Shown here piece by piece: positions 36,954 to 46,290 of a DNA stretch of 64,000 nucleotides. The position numbers were made by a program, and so were the translations under genes. Source of the stretch: Mycolicibacterium tusciae (GTDB lineage: Bacteria; Actinomycetota; Actinomycetes; Mycobacteriales; Mycobacteriaceae); assembly GCF_002086795.1 (NCBI RefSeq), contig NZ_MVIM01000006.1, positions 293,879-357,878 of the forward strand. Direction: 5' to 3'. The notes beneath the pieces are model-generated. The model did not search any database and had not been told where the DNA came from. It was given only the letters and a program-made list of their open reading frames with translations. Within the stretch, counting starts at the first letter, position 1. Each line of letters opens with the position of its first letter.

Positions 36954-37182
36954 GGACAATGTCGGACTCCGCAGAGTTCTAACTTGTCTGCATCCGAGTT
37001 GGCGATGATGTCGGCTGAACAACGCTTGACAGAGCTAAAATCGGTTGCGGGCCTGCGTCGGACGGGCCGCACATGTTCGCCGGAGCAGCCACCGGCCACG
37101 CGGTTTGCCCTACTACCAGGCCAGCGCGCGGTCGGCGGCCACACCGATCCTCTGGTCTCATGCTTGCGCGACATTCCTGGAG

Positions 37183-38121
37183 CTAACCGCACATCAGCGT
37201 GCCCGATGCCATCAACGCAAGAATAAGCAACGGTCCGCCGGCCATCAGCGTCGATGCGCTGGTCAACGCTGCCCGGGCGCGTATCTGCGTCGGCGGTGTT
37301 GCAGGAACCGCCAGACGTTCGGCCCTGCTGAGCACCGCCACATCGGCCGCCCCCAGTGACCCTGCCGGCGCTGCTCCGGCCAGTGACATCAATCCCAACA
37401 GCAGCGCGCGGTGACCGAATCGACGGGCCGCCGCGTCGTCGGCACACATCTCCAGTATCCGCGAGACCTCAGTGGCACCCTGTGTCATCAGCGAGAGTTT
37501 CGGGAAGACCACCGCCAGACTGCGGAGGGCGGCTATCACTTGATGATGGCGTCCCGCCAGATGAGCGCGCTCGTGTGCGAGCACGGCGCCCAGCTGATCG
37601 TCGTCCAGGGCCGCCAGCGCACCGGTCGTCACCACAATGACCGGTGGGCGACCCGATACGCAATAGGCGGCACGCTCGGAAGCATCGATCACGAACACGT
37701 CCTGGCCAACCGGCCGACCTACCAACCGCACCCCGTCAGCGTGCTCGAGCGCCCCTGCCCGCAGGCGAGCAAGAGCGCGGGCAATTCGGGCACCGGCGAG
37801 CGACGCGGCGATGACACCGGCGGCTGCGGCGGCGAGCAACAGTACTTGAGGGATGCGACCGGCATACCCAGTCAGCACGTCGCACAACACGGCAAGACAC
37901 GACGCCACCACACCGTTGCTGTGTTCGCCGCCGGTGACAAGGTCCCCGACGATGAGCACTGCGGCCATCAACCAGCTGATAAGCACACTGCCGATGGCAG
38001 TCAGCCATGCCGCCACACCGTAGCGAGGAGCATGCCCTTCACGGGTGAGCCGACGCAAAATCGGCGGGCCGACCACGCACACCACGAAGCTGTAGAGCAG
38101 CAGGCACGCAGCGACGCTCAC
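37183..38121 (-). CDS. blaR: BlaR1-like M56 membrane metallopeptidase
   Basis: 312 residues. Three to four membrane segments surround a zinc peptidase domain with His-Glu-Arg-Ala-His at 183-187 (HExxH) and a downstream Glu-Met-Cys-Ala-Asp-Asp-Ala-Ala region that supplies the third ligand. Unlike staphylococcal BlaR1 there is no penicillin-binding sensor domain; the size is that of mycobacterial Rv1845c. Such proteases inactivate the partner repressor. GTG 38121 overlaps the blaI stop by 4 bp (GTGA), so the two are translationally coupled. The activating signal is unknown; copper or envelope damage are candidates from the neighbours. Confidence 0.88.
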   Translation of the reverse strand: MSVAACLLLYSFVVCVVGPPILRRLTREGHAPRYGVAAWLTAIGSVLISWLMAAVLIVGDLVTGGEHSNGVVASCLAVLCDVLTGYAGRIPQVLLLAAAAAGVIAASLAGARIARALARLRAGALEHADGVRLVGRPVGQDVFVIDASERAAYCVSGRPPVIVVTTGALAALDDDQLGAVLAHERAHLAGRHHQVIAALRSLAVVFPKLSLMTQGATEVSRILEMCADDAAARRFGHRALLLGLMSLAGAAPAGSLGAADVAVLSRAERLAVPATPPTQIRARAALTSASTLMAGGPLLILALMASGTLMCG

Positions 38122-38504
38122 CGTTTACCTGTCCGCTTCTTCGGCAGCCGCCGCAACGCCGTGCGCAGCCGCTCAGATTCCCGGGGACCGATCTGCTCGA
38201 TGAAGTGGCTCAGCACCAGGTCAGACCGCCCCCCGCCCTTGAGGGCATCGCGCATCAATCGTGCCGTGTGCTGCTCGCGCGACAGTGTTGCCCAGTAGCG
38301 ATACGCCCTACCGTCGCGTTCGCGGGCCAGCCAGCCTTTGGTATGCAGATTGTCCATGGTGGACATTACCGTGGTGTAGGCGATTTGCCGTTCGGCGGCC
38401 AGTTGCTCGAAAATCTCGCGAACCGTCATCGACGCCTCAGGACCGTAGTCCCACACGCGTTCCATGATGACCGCTTCCAACTCGCCGAAACCGCGCACCC
38501 GCAC
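38118..38504 (-). CDS. blaI: BlaI/MecI/CopY-family repressor
   Basis: 128 residues from GTG 38504, preceded by GGAGG at 7 bp. Winged-helix N-domain: Phe-Gly-Glu-Leu-Glu-Ala-Val-Ile-Met-Glu-Arg-Val-Trp, then the recognition region Ile-Ala-Tyr-Thr-Thr-Val-Met-Ser-Thr-Met-Asp-Asn-Leu, and Lys-Gly-Trp-Leu; the C-terminal part would form the dimer. No CxC copper motif of true CopY is seen at the C-terminus, so signal input is probably by BlaR proteolysis. It stands second in an ldt - blaI - blaR unit whose promoter carries the plasmid dyad (39446-39462), suggesting autoregulation and control of the other dyad-bearing promoters. Confidence 0.88.
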   Translation of the reverse strand: MRVRGFGELEAVIMERVWDYGPEASMTVREIFEQLAAERQIAYTTVMSTMDNLHTKGWLARERDGRAYRYWATLSREQHTARLMRDALKGGGRSDLVLSHFIEQIGPRESERLRTALRRLPKKRTGKR

Positions 38505-38653
38505 CGTTGAACCTCCACTGTTCGACGATGAGCTTACCGGCCACCATGGCATACGCGCGATTCAACAAGCGCTGAAGCAGGGCGCACAGAAATGCGCAGG
38601 GTTGGCCGCTGTCGCCGAAACGGCGTCAACTCACGCTGGATCGGCGCGAGCCG

Positions 38654-39394
38654 CTATGCCTGAACGGTGACGGGATCCCCTACTCGCACCATGTCGAAAT
38701 ACCACTCGGCGTTTTCCGGGCTGAGGTTGATGCAGCCGTGACTGACATTGGCCGATCCCTGCGCGTCGACTGACCAGGGGGCCGAGTGCACGTAGACACC
38801 TCCCCATGTCACACGCACGCCGAATTCGCCGTCGATAAGGTAGCCCTCCGGGTCGTCAAGGGGAATACCGATGGTGCGTGAGTCGAACACGACGTTGCGC
38901 TGCTTCTCCAACACCGTGAAGTCACCGACAGGTGTTTCGAAACCGGGTTTACCCAGTGATGCCGGCATTTCACGGACCACCTCGCCGTCGACTTCGAGGG
39001 TGAATGTGTGCGCATCGATGTCAGCGACACTGACCACCGCAGCACCGGTGCTGAACTCGGTCTTCAACCCGCCAGCTCGCACTTCGATCCTATCGTGGGC
39101 CGGCCAATAGCCGGTCGGCTTCCACTCCAACGTTGCATCGTCGAGCCATGTGAACTCACCGGTCGTCGACTGCGAAGTGGTGATTGCAACCGTGCGTTCG
39201 GCGGCCTTCCTATTGACGACGGGCGCAATGTACTCCACCACCACTGGGTGGGCGACCCCGACCACCTCACCGGGACCCGGAAGGACGCGAATCGCGCCGA
39301 AAGTCTCGGTGGCCGCAGCTTCGGCGGCTGGCGTGCCCGCCGACGGCGTCAGGAAAGCAGCCACCACGGCTACCGTGGCCAGGAGCCATCGCAA
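38654..39394 (-). CDS. L,D-transpeptidase (YkuD), short form
   Basis: 246 residues. Signal peptide (Met-Arg-Trp-Leu-Leu-Ala-Thr-Val-Ala), one Ig-like domain at about 35-120, then the YkuD domain with Val-His-Ser-Ala-Pro-Trp-Ser and the catalytic Cys221 in Ser-His-Gly-Cys-Ile-Asn. It makes 3-3 cross-links between peptidoglycan tetrapeptides outside the membrane. It is shorter than LdtMt2, with one Ig domain fewer. First gene of the ldt - blaI - blaR unit, with a dyad operator 52 bp upstream. L,D-transpeptidases are insensitive to most penicillins, which makes BlaI control notable. Confidence 0.9.
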   Translation of the reverse strand: MRWLLATVAVVAAFLTPSAGTPAAEAAATETFGAIRVLPGPGEVVGVAHPVVVEYIAPVVNRKAAERTVAITTSQSTTGEFTWLDDATLEWKPTGYWPAHDRIEVRAGGLKTEFSTGAAVVSVADIDAHTFTLEVDGEVVREMPASLGKPGFETPVGDFTVLEKQRNVVFDSRTIGIPLDDPEGYLIDGEFGVRVTWGGVYVHSAPWSVDAQGSANVSHGCINLSPENAEWYFDMVRVGDPVTVQA

Positions 39395-39445
39395 CTAACC
39401 TCCACCACCTTCGTTCAACCGCGGCGTGCGCCACAAACGGTACTC

Positions 39446-39462
39446 TACGTACTTACTACGTA
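39446..39462 (-). promoter_or_regulatory. TACGT-N7-ACGTA operator of the ldt-blaI-blaR unit
   Basis: TACGTACTTACTACGTA, 52 bp upstream of the ldt start, followed by a further TAGTAG. An overlapping TACTA-N4-TAGTA arrangement is present too. Autoregulation of blaI through this site is the simplest reading. Confidence 0.6.
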
Positions 39463-39627
39463 TAGTAGCTCTAAACGGTCCGCGACGAACCTCCCCTGCC
39501 ACACGGTTGGACTACGCGCTCGAACGTCATACATCCTTGCGTTGATCTCACGGGTCAGCCCGGCCACGACACCCTTGTGTGCATTGGTCGATCGGCCGCT
39601 AGCCACGTCGCCGCAGCGCGGCCTCTC

Positions 39628-39927
39628 CTAGCAGGTGACGTCGACGTACATTGTCCTGTACACTACCCGCTCCACGGTGCGGTCGCGCATGTCTCTGCGC
39701 ATCTCGGTGACGTCGCGTCCTGGTCGAATCGAGCTCACGGCGCACTTCGTAAGGGGCGCGGATCCGGTCTTGCTCACGATGACCGTATATCCGCTGTCCT
39801 CAAGGCTTTTCACCGTATCCTGCGCAGAGCCAGGGCCCGTTGGGGCAGCAGATGCCGACGCAGCGACCAACACGGCCGCAGTGGTGATACCGGCGACTAT
39901 CGTCGCCATCTTTGCCAATGTAGCCAT
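39628..39927 (-). CDS. Small secreted protein of a PASTA-like mycobacterial type
   Basis: 99 residues from ATG 39927 (GGGAG upstream). Signal peptide ending near Ala-Ser-Ala-Ala-Pro, then a domain with Ser-Leu-Glu-Asp-Ser-Gly-Tyr-Thr-Val-Ile-Val and Ala-Pro-Leu-Thr-Lys-Cys-Ala-Val, a second Cys at the C-terminus suggesting a disulfide. The same plan occurs in the larger protein at 45766-46290. Function unknown. A dyad TACGT-N7-CAGTA lies 49 bp upstream. Confidence 0.7.
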   Translation of the reverse strand: MATLAKMATIVAGITTAAVLVAASASAAPTGPGSAQDTVKSLEDSGYTVIVSKTGSAPLTKCAVSSIRPGRDVTEMRRDMRDRTVERVVYRTMYVDVTC

Positions 39928-39975
39928 GTCCACTCCCAATTCGCCGCTGGACCAACCATTCATCGCCCTGGTTAG

Positions 39976-39992
39976 TACGTAGTAGCTCAGTA
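39976..39992 (-). promoter_or_regulatory. TACGT-N7-CAGTA operator
   Basis: TACGTAGTAGCTCAGTA, 49 bp upstream of the small secreted protein gene. The inverse arrangement TACTG-N7-ACGTA is the same type as at 31949 and 52501. Confidence 0.55.
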
Positions 39993-40192
39993 GCTATTAG
40001 TTAAAGGTACCTCAAAGCACTGACAGCATTACCGGTCTTGCGGGCACGGTTGGATAACGATGAGAACGCCTCTAAAATAGCCACTTTCGGCCTTTCGAAA
40101 GATCCGATGGCCGCTTTTCGGAAGTTCATGCAAGGGCCCGCACCGTGACGCCCGGTCAGTCACTGCGCAGGAGGGCGGTCCAGCTAGGGCGC

Positions 40193-41455
40193 TCAACCCG
40201 GATCCACGGCTGCTTTGACCGGCACCGGCTGCAGTCGCCCGCTGCGATTAAGGTAGAAGAGCGCTGATGCCGTCAGCCCGCCAATTAGGCTCAGCGCTGC
40301 CCAGATCAGCTCTGGTGCTCCGGCATCGCGCGCGGCTTGCATCAGCGCACCGGTACCCAAGTTGCCGGCGAGTATCCCGACACCGATGATGGTGTTATAG
40401 AAGCCGTAATGTGTTGCGACCAACCGGTTGTGGGCGAGTGATACCACGGTGTCCATTTCGAAGGGAAATACCGCTGCTGATCCGACTGCGAGCAGTGCAG
40501 CGGCAGACAGCAAGGCGATTGCGGATGCCGCCAGGCCGAACCGGCCGCTATCGGGAACGACGGCCACCGGGACGAACGCGACCGCCAAGATGAGTGTTCC
40601 AATGATTAGTGAGCGTCCCGCGCCCCATCGTGCACCGAACACGCGAGTGATGCGCAGTTGTCCGCCCACGGCGACCAGTCCAGAAACCACGAACACCGCT
40701 GCAACCAAGAGCGTTTCGGCGTCTGGCGCCAGAATCGCTGCGTGCAGCGGCAGTGCGAGATATACCTGGAAGGACAACACGTAGGAGCCGATCATGGCCG
40801 CCGCGAACAGCAGAAAGGATCGGTTGGCCAGCACGGCGCGCCAGTCATCGAGTACGGACGCCTTCTCGGCGTTGAGTGTGGCGCTGTGCTGGGGAAGGGC
40901 GAACAACTGGGCAACGGTCAGTAGCGCGAACACTGTCGCCGCCGCTGCCGCGGTGACGCGGAAGTCGAGCGCCATCAGTGCCAGTCCCGCCAGCGGACCG
41001 GCCAGAATGCCCGCCTGGTAGAAGATGTTGAACACTGCGAACGCTTCGACGCGCCGATCACCGGAATCGGCTGCCAGGTAAGCACGTACCGCCGGGTTGA
41101 ACAATGCCCCGGCGAAGCCCGTGGCCGCCGAGGCGATTAACACCATCGGCAGTGACTCGGCCACGACAAGCAACCCGAACCCGGCGGTACGCAGTAGGCA
41201 TCCCGCCACGATGAGCGGTTTGTAGCCCAACCGGTCAGCGAGCGTGCCTCCGATGATGAACATGCCCTGCTGTGAGAAATTACGCACGCCCAGCACGAGA
41301 CCGACCGCCCATGCTGCGAGCCCCAACGGGCCGGCCAGATATCCCGCCAAGTAGGGCATCAGCATGTAGAAGCCCAGGTTGATGCCGAACTGGTTGATCA
41401 TCAGCAGCCGGCTCGGCCAACCAAAACTCCTGAACTGTGCGGCCAGTGCCCTCAC
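40193..41455 (-). CDS. MFS transporter (Rv0849-like)
   Basis: 420 residues with twelve hydrophobic segments and the MFS loop motif [10 protein letters not shown] after the second helix. Inner-membrane exporter of unknown substrate. GTG 41455 overlaps the stop of the cysK2-like gene by 4 bp. The order lpqS - cysK2 - MFS is that of Rv0847-Rv0848-Rv0849, part of the copper-responsive RicR regulon in M. tuberculosis, so this is a plasmid copy of that operon. Confidence 0.88.
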   Translation of the reverse strand: MRALAAQFRSFGWPSRLLMINQFGINLGFYMLMPYLAGYLAGPLGLAAWAVGLVLGVRNFSQQGMFIIGGTLADRLGYKPLIVAGCLLRTAGFGLLVVAESLPMVLIASAATGFAGALFNPAVRAYLAADSGDRRVEAFAVFNIFYQAGILAGPLAGLALMALDFRVTAAAAATVFALLTVAQLFALPQHSATLNAEKASVLDDWRAVLANRSFLLFAAAMIGSYVLSFQVYLALPLHAAILAPDAETLLVAAVFVVSGLVAVGGQLRITRVFGARWGAGRSLIIGTLILAVAFVPVAVVPDSGRFGLAASAIALLSAAALLAVGSAAVFPFEMDTVVSLAHNRLVATHYGFYNTIIGVGILAGNLGTGALMQAARDAGAPELIWAALSLIGGLTASALFYLNRSGRLQPVPVKAAVDPG

Positions 41456-42564
41456 GGCACCACCGCCACGGGGTCAACCACCCGCGCGCACCGCGTCCAC
41501 GACTGCACGACGCACTCTGTCGGCTCCGCGACGACCGCGGGCTCTGCACCCGGGGGGCCTGCCAGGATTCCGTGTGCCCGGCAGTAGTCGTCGTTGTAGA
41601 CGGTGTCGAAGTAGCGTTGCGGGCCGTCGGGAAACACCGCGGCGATCCTTGTACCCTGCGGGTAGGTGCGCGCCGCCCAACCGGCCACCAGCGCGACCGC
41701 CCCCACACTCCACCCGCCGCTGGCGTAGTGGGTGGCTGCCAAGGTTCGGCACGCCCACACCGCCTCCGCGGGCGCCACCCAGTGCACCTCGTGGAATGCG
41801 CGGTAATCCACATTGCGGGGGTAGATGCTCGAGCCCAGGCCGCGCATCAGCCGCGTGCTTGCCGGCTGGCCAAAAATCGTCGAACCAACGGTGTCCACGC
41901 CGATCAGCTGCAAGTCGGGATTAAACTCGCGCAACACTCGCGCCACGCCGGCTGAATGCCCGCCGGTGCCCACGGAGCACACCAAGACGTCGATGGACCC
42001 CAGCTGATTCTGCAACTCCAGCGCTAAGCCCCGATACGCCTCGACATTGTCGGGATTGTTGTACTGATCCGGATACCAGGCGGTCGGATCACCGGCCAAA
42101 ATCTCGGCCACCCGATCGCGCCGCGCCTGCTGCCAACCGCCCTGCGGGTGTGGCTCGGTCACCAGATCCACCTGCCCACCGTATGCCGAAAGCATTCGTT
42201 GAACAATCGGTTCCATACCGGGATCAGCGACCAGCGTCACCGGATGCCCGTATACTGTGCCCGCCAGCGTAAGCCCCAGCCCGAGTGTGCCGCTGGTGGA
42301 TTCGACGATCCGGCCACCCGGCCGAAGATCGCCACGGGCGAGGGCTCGCTCCACCATGTGCATGGCTGGACGGTCCTTCATCCCGCCGGGGTTGAAGCCC
42401 TCGAGTTTGGCCCAAAAGCCCCGCTCTTCAGAGCTGAATGGAGCACCGATCCACAGCACTGGAGTGCGGCCGACCAGCGTGGCAGGCCGGCGGTGATACC
42501 GGCCGACGGCGCGGCGACGTGAGGCGGACAGGTCGGGCGTGTGTACGGATAGGACATGGTTCAT
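41452..42564 (-). CDS. cysK2: CysK2-like PLP-dependent enzyme (copy 1)
   Basis: 370 residues, fold type II PLP enzyme. The PLP lysine is in [17 protein letters not shown] is the substrate loop, and Val-Gly-Thr-Gly-Gly-His-Ser the phosphate-binding loop. M. tuberculosis CysK2 (Rv0848, 372 residues) makes S-sulfocysteine from O-phosphoserine and thiosulfate. The same reaction is likely here and could serve copper or redox defence. Overlaps the MFS gene downstream; the lpqS-like gene is 117 bp upstream. A closely related copy lies at 47402-48511. Confidence 0.87.
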   Translation of the reverse strand: MNHVLSVHTPDLSASRRRAVGRYHRRPATLVGRTPVLWIGAPFSSEERGFWAKLEGFNPGGMKDRPAMHMVERALARGDLRPGGRIVESTSGTLGLGLTLAGTVYGHPVTLVADPGMEPIVQRMLSAYGGQVDLVTEPHPQGGWQQARRDRVAEILAGDPTAWYPDQYNNPDNVEAYRGLALELQNQLGSIDVLVCSVGTGGHSAGVARVLREFNPDLQLIGVDTVGSTIFGQPASTRLMRGLGSSIYPRNVDYRAFHEVHWVAPAEAVWACRTLAATHYASGGWSVGAVALVAGWAARTYPQGTRIAAVFPDGPQRYFDTVYNDDYCRAHGILAGPPGAEPAVVAEPTECVVQSWTRCARVVDPVAVVP

Positions 42565-42680
42565 GGGGTTTCCACGCTTCTGCGTCGGAGCCGCAGCGCT
42601 GAAGAGGACGCGGCTATGGATGGTGGGCAGCAGACATCGACCCGAGTCCGCTCAGCGCGGAGAGGTGATGCGCCGCCCAC

Positions 42681-43106
42681 TCAGCAGCGTGTGATACAGA
42701 ACCGGGTGAGCCGATCACGACCCCAGAGCACAGCCCGGGCCGCCCGCGGTGGGCCACGCATGGATGTGCCGACCGTGGCGCCCCACCAGCCCAGCGCCAA
42801 AGCCACGGCGGTGACCAATCCAAGTGCGAGGGGCAGGGTCGTGACTCGGGGCAGCACAGCCGCGGCAATACCGTGGTGCAGGTCGATGATGGACCCGTCC
42901 AGACAGTGTGGGTGATCGACGACTTCAGCGAACTGAGACCCGAGTGCCGATACCACAGCATGGGGCCCGTGCGGCGCCGGAGGATCCAGGCAGGTGGCTG
43001 CCGACCCGGTGACAGCGACCAGCATCCACGAGATCACTGCCAGTCCGATCAGTCGGCGCAGCGGTGTCGTGGTTCGCGAGCCCTCGTGTTTCACAATGTT
43101 GCCCAC
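42681..43106 (-). CDS. lpqS: LpqS-like copper-regulon protein
   Basis: About 141 residues. One N-terminal hydrophobic segment, then Pro-Pro-Ala-Pro-His-Gly-Pro-His, Gly-Ser-Gln-Phe-Ala-Glu-Val-Val-Asp-His-Pro-His-Cys, Ala-Ala-Ala-Val-Leu-Pro-Arg, a second hydrophobic segment and the end Asp-Arg-Leu-Thr-Arg-Phe-Cys-Ile. Several of these blocks parallel M. tuberculosis LpqS as I remember it (Gly-Ser-Glu-Phe, Thr-Ala-Val-Leu-Pro-Arg, Leu-Leu-Thr-Arg-Phe-Cys). His and Cys residues suit copper binding. The start is uncertain: GTG 43106 or GTG 43094. It heads an lpqS - cysK2 - MFS operon. A dyad lies 203 bp upstream in place of a visible RicR box. Confidence 0.65.
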   Translation of the reverse strand: MGNIVKHEGSRTTTPLRRLIGLAVISWMLVAVTGSAATCLDPPAPHGPHAVVSALGSQFAEVVDHPHCLDGSIIDLHHGIAAAVLPRVTTLPLALGLVTAVALALGWWGATVGTSMRGPPRAARAVLWGRDRLTRFCITRC

Positions 43107-43308
43107 AGTAACAGCGCGCACGCAGGCCACGGCCCAGGCTCGAAGTTGATTCCGTGTTGTTACCGGGTCGCGATTCTTTAGTTCGCCCGACCAGGCCCCC
43201 GCCCGGCGTACCGCCATCAGAGTTTGCAATCTTCCTGCCCGCCACCGGATCTCTTCATCCGGCGCCACCCACCCGGCCACTTCTTGAGGAATCGTTCCTG
43301 CATATACG

Positions 43309-43325
43309 TACTATTTGCTTACGTA
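43309..43325 (-). promoter_or_regulatory. TACTA-N7-ACGTA operator upstream of lpqS-like operon
   Basis: TACTATTTGCTTACGTA, between the mmcO stop (43477) and the lpqS-like gene. No TACCC-type RicR/CsoR palindrome is seen nearby. An ATACGTA precedes it. Confidence 0.55.
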
Positions 43326-43476
43326 CACAGTTTGGCAGCATTGGGCACCCATTGGTCTTCTACGCGTCAGCGCTCGTCGAACTGCTCGGAACCTAAGGCG
43401 TGCATGAACAAGTTACCGACGCAGGAGATGTTACGGATATCACTGAGTCATTCTGGCGAAGGCCGACGCACGGCCC

Positions 43477-45006
43477 TCAGGTCCTGTAGTTCAGGCTGGT
43501 CATCATGCCGGCCTCCTGGTGATAGGTGTTATGGCAGTGCAGCATCCATATCCCCGGGTTATCGGCATCGAAGACCACCGTGAGTTTCTGCATCGGAAGC
43601 ACATTGACGGTGTCCTTGCGGGGGCCTGGCCGCCGCTGGTCGGCTGTCACTACTTCGAAGGTGTGGCCGTGCAGGTGCATCGGGTGCCACATCATGGACA
43701 TGTTGTTGAACGTCACCGCGACGCGCTGGCCCTGCTGCACGTTCAGCGGTTCGGTAGCGGCGAACGGCCGACCATTGATCGTCCAATCGTAGCTAGCCAT
43801 TGATCCTGCGAGGTCGGCGGGCAGTGCCACGTCGGCGGTGCGGCTCGGCAGCGTCACGCTGGGCGCCGCGCTCACCTGCTCTACCGTGCCGACGCGGCCA
43901 GACAACTCCGGTGGCCGGAAATCCGGCGCAGCAGGCGCACCGGCTCCGGTGAACAGCAGCGCTCGCGCCACGGCGTTCTTACCTTCAGCGGCGGCGACGA
44001 GCGGAAAGACCCCGTCACCGGCGGTGATCACCACGTCATAACGCTCCCCCATCCCGACCAACACAGCGTCAAACTCAGTCGGAACCACCGGGAAGCCGTC
44101 GGTATGTGTGACCATCATCGAGTGGCCGGCCAGCGCCACCCGAAACGCGGTATCCGAGCCGGCGTTGATGAGCCGGATACGAACTCGTTGGCCAGGTATT
44201 GCGCGAAACGTGCTCGGGGCTTGCGGGATTCGGCCGTTCATCAGGTAGTACGGGTAGGTGATATCTCCGGCGTCGCCACCGAGCAGTTCGCTGCCGCCCG
44301 TGCCGCCCACCCCGGGCACCGTCGCTGATCCGGGCATATCGCCCATGTCTCCCATCCCCGGCATATCGTGCGCAGGCGGGCCCATGGCGCGAAGCCCCTC
44401 ATAGAGCTGTTGAGGGCTCGAACCCACACCGTCGGTCCAGTCGTCCAGCATCACCACCCATTCGGCGTCATAATCGCCGGGCTCGGTCGGGTCGTCGACG
44501 ATCACCGGAAGGTACAGGCCGGTGTCGGCCTGCAACCCGGTATGGGGATGCGCCCAATAGGTTCCCGGGTGCGGCACCGAGAATCGGTAGATGAAGTCGC
44601 GTCCGGCATCGATGTTGGGCGTCGCCGGAGCGGCACCGTCCATATCGTTGCGTAGCGCGATGCCATGCCAGTGAACCGACGTCGGCTCGCTCAATCGGTT
44701 CCGAACGGTGACCGCCAACTCGTCGCCGACGCTGGCCCGCAGCAGCGGCCCCGGCACGGTGTCGTTGTAGGACAGCGTCTCGGCAATCACCCCGCCGATG
44801 TCGGCGCGGGTGCGCTGGGCGGTCAGTGTTGCGCTGACCGTGCGTCCGCTGTGCGGGCGACGCGACTCCGCGACCGCGACCGGATCCGGTTGCGGCGTCT
44901 GGTTGGCTGAGCGCGTGCAACCCGCCAACACCATCCCGGCCGCGGCGGTGACCCCCAGAAACCGCCGTCTGCTCAAACCGCCGCCCGACGCCACGAACTC
45001 GCTCAT
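43477..45006 (-). CDS. mmcO: MmcO-like multicopper oxidase
   Basis: 509 residues. Twin-arginine signal (Ser-Arg-Arg-Arg-Phe-Leu) with lipobox Leu-Ala-Gly-Cys. Copper ligand motifs are complete: His-Trp-His-Gly, His-Pro-His-Thr, His-Pro-Met-His-Leu-His-Gly-His, and His-Cys-His-Asn-Thr-Tyr-His-Gln-Glu-Ala-Gly-Met. A Met/Gly/Asp loop (Met-Pro-Gly-Met-Gly-Asp-Met-Gly-Asp-Met) may bind Cu(I). The enzyme oxidises toxic Cu(I) outside the membrane. In M. tuberculosis mmcO is divergent from lpqS; here both run in the same direction. An 18-bp response-regulator-type motif lies 141 bp upstream (45147). Confidence 0.92.
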   Translation of the reverse strand: MSEFVASGGGLSRRRFLGVTAAAGMVLAGCTRSANQTPQPDPVAVAESRRPHSGRTVSATLTAQRTRADIGGVIAETLSYNDTVPGPLLRASVGDELAVTVRNRLSEPTSVHWHGIALRNDMDGAAPATPNIDAGRDFIYRFSVPHPGTYWAHPHTGLQADTGLYLPVIVDDPTEPGDYDAEWVVMLDDWTDGVGSSPQQLYEGLRAMGPPAHDMPGMGDMGDMPGSATVPGVGGTGGSELLGGDAGDITYPYYLMNGRIPQAPSTFRAIPGQRVRIRLINAGSDTAFRVALAGHSMMVTHTDGFPVVPTEFDAVLVGMGERYDVVITAGDGVFPLVAAAEGKNAVARALLFTGAGAPAAPDFRPPELSGRVGTVEQVSAAPSVTLPSRTADVALPADLAGSMASYDWTINGRPFAATEPLNVQQGQRVAVTFNNMSMMWHPMHLHGHTFEVVTADQRRPGPRKDTVNVLPMQKLTVVFDADNPGIWMLHCHNTYHQEAGMMTSLNYRT

Positions 45007-45146
45007 CACACGCTGGCTTCCCGGAGCCCGGGTTCACACTCATTTGGGCGTCCACCGCCCGCCCACCGGTACCACATCATGTCTATCCGGTCTCCTTCCC
45101 GTCTTCACCGTGCGCTCGGGTACCCACCGAATTGATGAAGGGGATA

Positions 45147-45164
45147 TGAAGATTCGTTAAAGAC
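45147..45164 (+). promoter_or_regulatory. Response-regulator-type box 2 (TGAAGATTCGTTAAAGAC)
   Basis: Second of the five copies, 141 bp upstream of mmcO and on the opposite strand. It differs from the consensus at one position (T for G at position 11). Confidence 0.65.
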
Positions 45165-45182
45165 GCCATCGGTTCAATACAC

Positions 45183-45765
45183 CGCTGAATGATGGAAGTA
45201 GAGCGCCGCTGCCACCGATGCCACGATGTCTAGCCTCTTGGCGCCAGCACCCCGGACCTGGCGCCAAGCTGCCAATGCGCTGTTCGATGCGGACCATGTG
45301 GCACGCGTTTGGCGCCGCAAACCAACGATGGTGTGCTGGCGCACGATCCGGTTATCCGCGAGCGTGCAGGCCACTGTGCACAACTCACCGGCATCCTAAA
45401 ATGTCGGGAACACTCGTAGCAGCGTTGGGAGGCTGCCGGCGACCACCGAGTCGAACGCCCCACCCGACCACCCGCACCAGGCCGCTGGCACGGCCTACCC
45501 AGCCGTTGATGATCGGCTGCGCGCCAAGCACATATCGGGCTCCGGCGCAGAGGCGCTCGACCTCCACTATCTGATTGAGCCTGCACCACCGATCAGGTCT
45601 TCAACCAATCTTCGCAGGATCTCAATCGATTCGGTGCATATCGCGGCGCACGGTTGAAGTCGGGTAGAGGAAATCGAACCCGACATCGAGGGGGTACTGG
45701 AAGGGGCTCGCTTGCACCAGATGGCTGGAACGCTAGCCAACGATCATCGACAGGATCCGCCCACC
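45183..45765. other. Stretch without a supported gene
   Basis: Open frames on both strands around 45218-45600 show no family likeness. A GCGCCA...TGGCGC inverted repeat is near 45239-45263. Probably decayed sequence. Confidence 0.35.
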
Positions 45766-46290
45766 ATGACCAAGATCATCGTCACGGCAGGCGCCATCGC
45801 CGCTACCGTTGCGGCAATTGCCCTGTTCTCGTTGCCGGGTATTGCATCGGCTGCGCCTGACCTGGTGGGCCAAACCTACGCCGAGGCCACGAACGCCATC
45901 GCGCAGCAGGGTGGCACGGCAATCATCGCGTCACGGGTCGGCGCCAAGCTTCCCCTCAGCAAGTGCATCGTCACTGGCGTTTCTCAATCGACATTCGTGA
46001 GACCTCCGTTCGTCCAGGCTGTCCCTGGCCGTGATGGGCGGTACGCACGTCAAGGAGTCCGCTACCGAATGGTTACCAACGAATACCGGCTCAGCTTGAA
46101 CTGCAATGCCGCCGTTGCTACCGCGAACACCCCGGGAAACTCGGCGGCAAGCCCTGAGGGCCGGGAAGCCAAGAGAGAGCAGGAAGTCCAGGAATGGAGA
46201 CGTACCGCCAAAGGTCAGCAGTGGTGCAAGCAGGCAGAAAAAGAGCACCCTGAATGGTTTCCCCTCGTCGGATGCCAGGCGGATAATTAA
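45766..46290 (+). CDS. Secreted PASTA-like protein
   Basis: 174 residues from ATG 45766. Signal peptide ends at Ile-Ala-Ser-Ala-Ala-Pro. The mature N-part Asp-Leu-Val-Gly-Gln-Thr-Tyr-Ala-Glu-Ala-Thr-Asn-Ala-Ile is PASTA-like, followed by Leu-Pro-Leu-Ser-Lys-Cys-Ile-Val, a second Cys, and a charged C-terminal region with Lys-Gly-Gln-Gln-Trp-Cys-Lys-Gln. A shorter relative is at 39628-39927. PASTA-like units can bind muropeptides, which would suit the L,D-transpeptidases here, but the match is weak. No clear dyad upstream. Confidence 0.72.
   Translation: MTKIIVTAGAIAATVAAIALFSLPGIASAAPDLVGQTYAEATNAIAQQGGTAIIASRVGAKLPLSKCIVTGVSQSTFVRPPFVQAVPGRDGRYARQGVRYRMVTNEYRLSLNCNAAVATANTPGNSAASPEGREAKREQEVQEWRRTAKGQQWCKQAEKEHPEWFPLVGCQADN

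Noticed and set aside
45218..45600. Possible small gene or transposase relic between mmcO and the PASTA-like gene
   Set aside because: No frame shows a known motif or good ribosome site; composition is not convincing.
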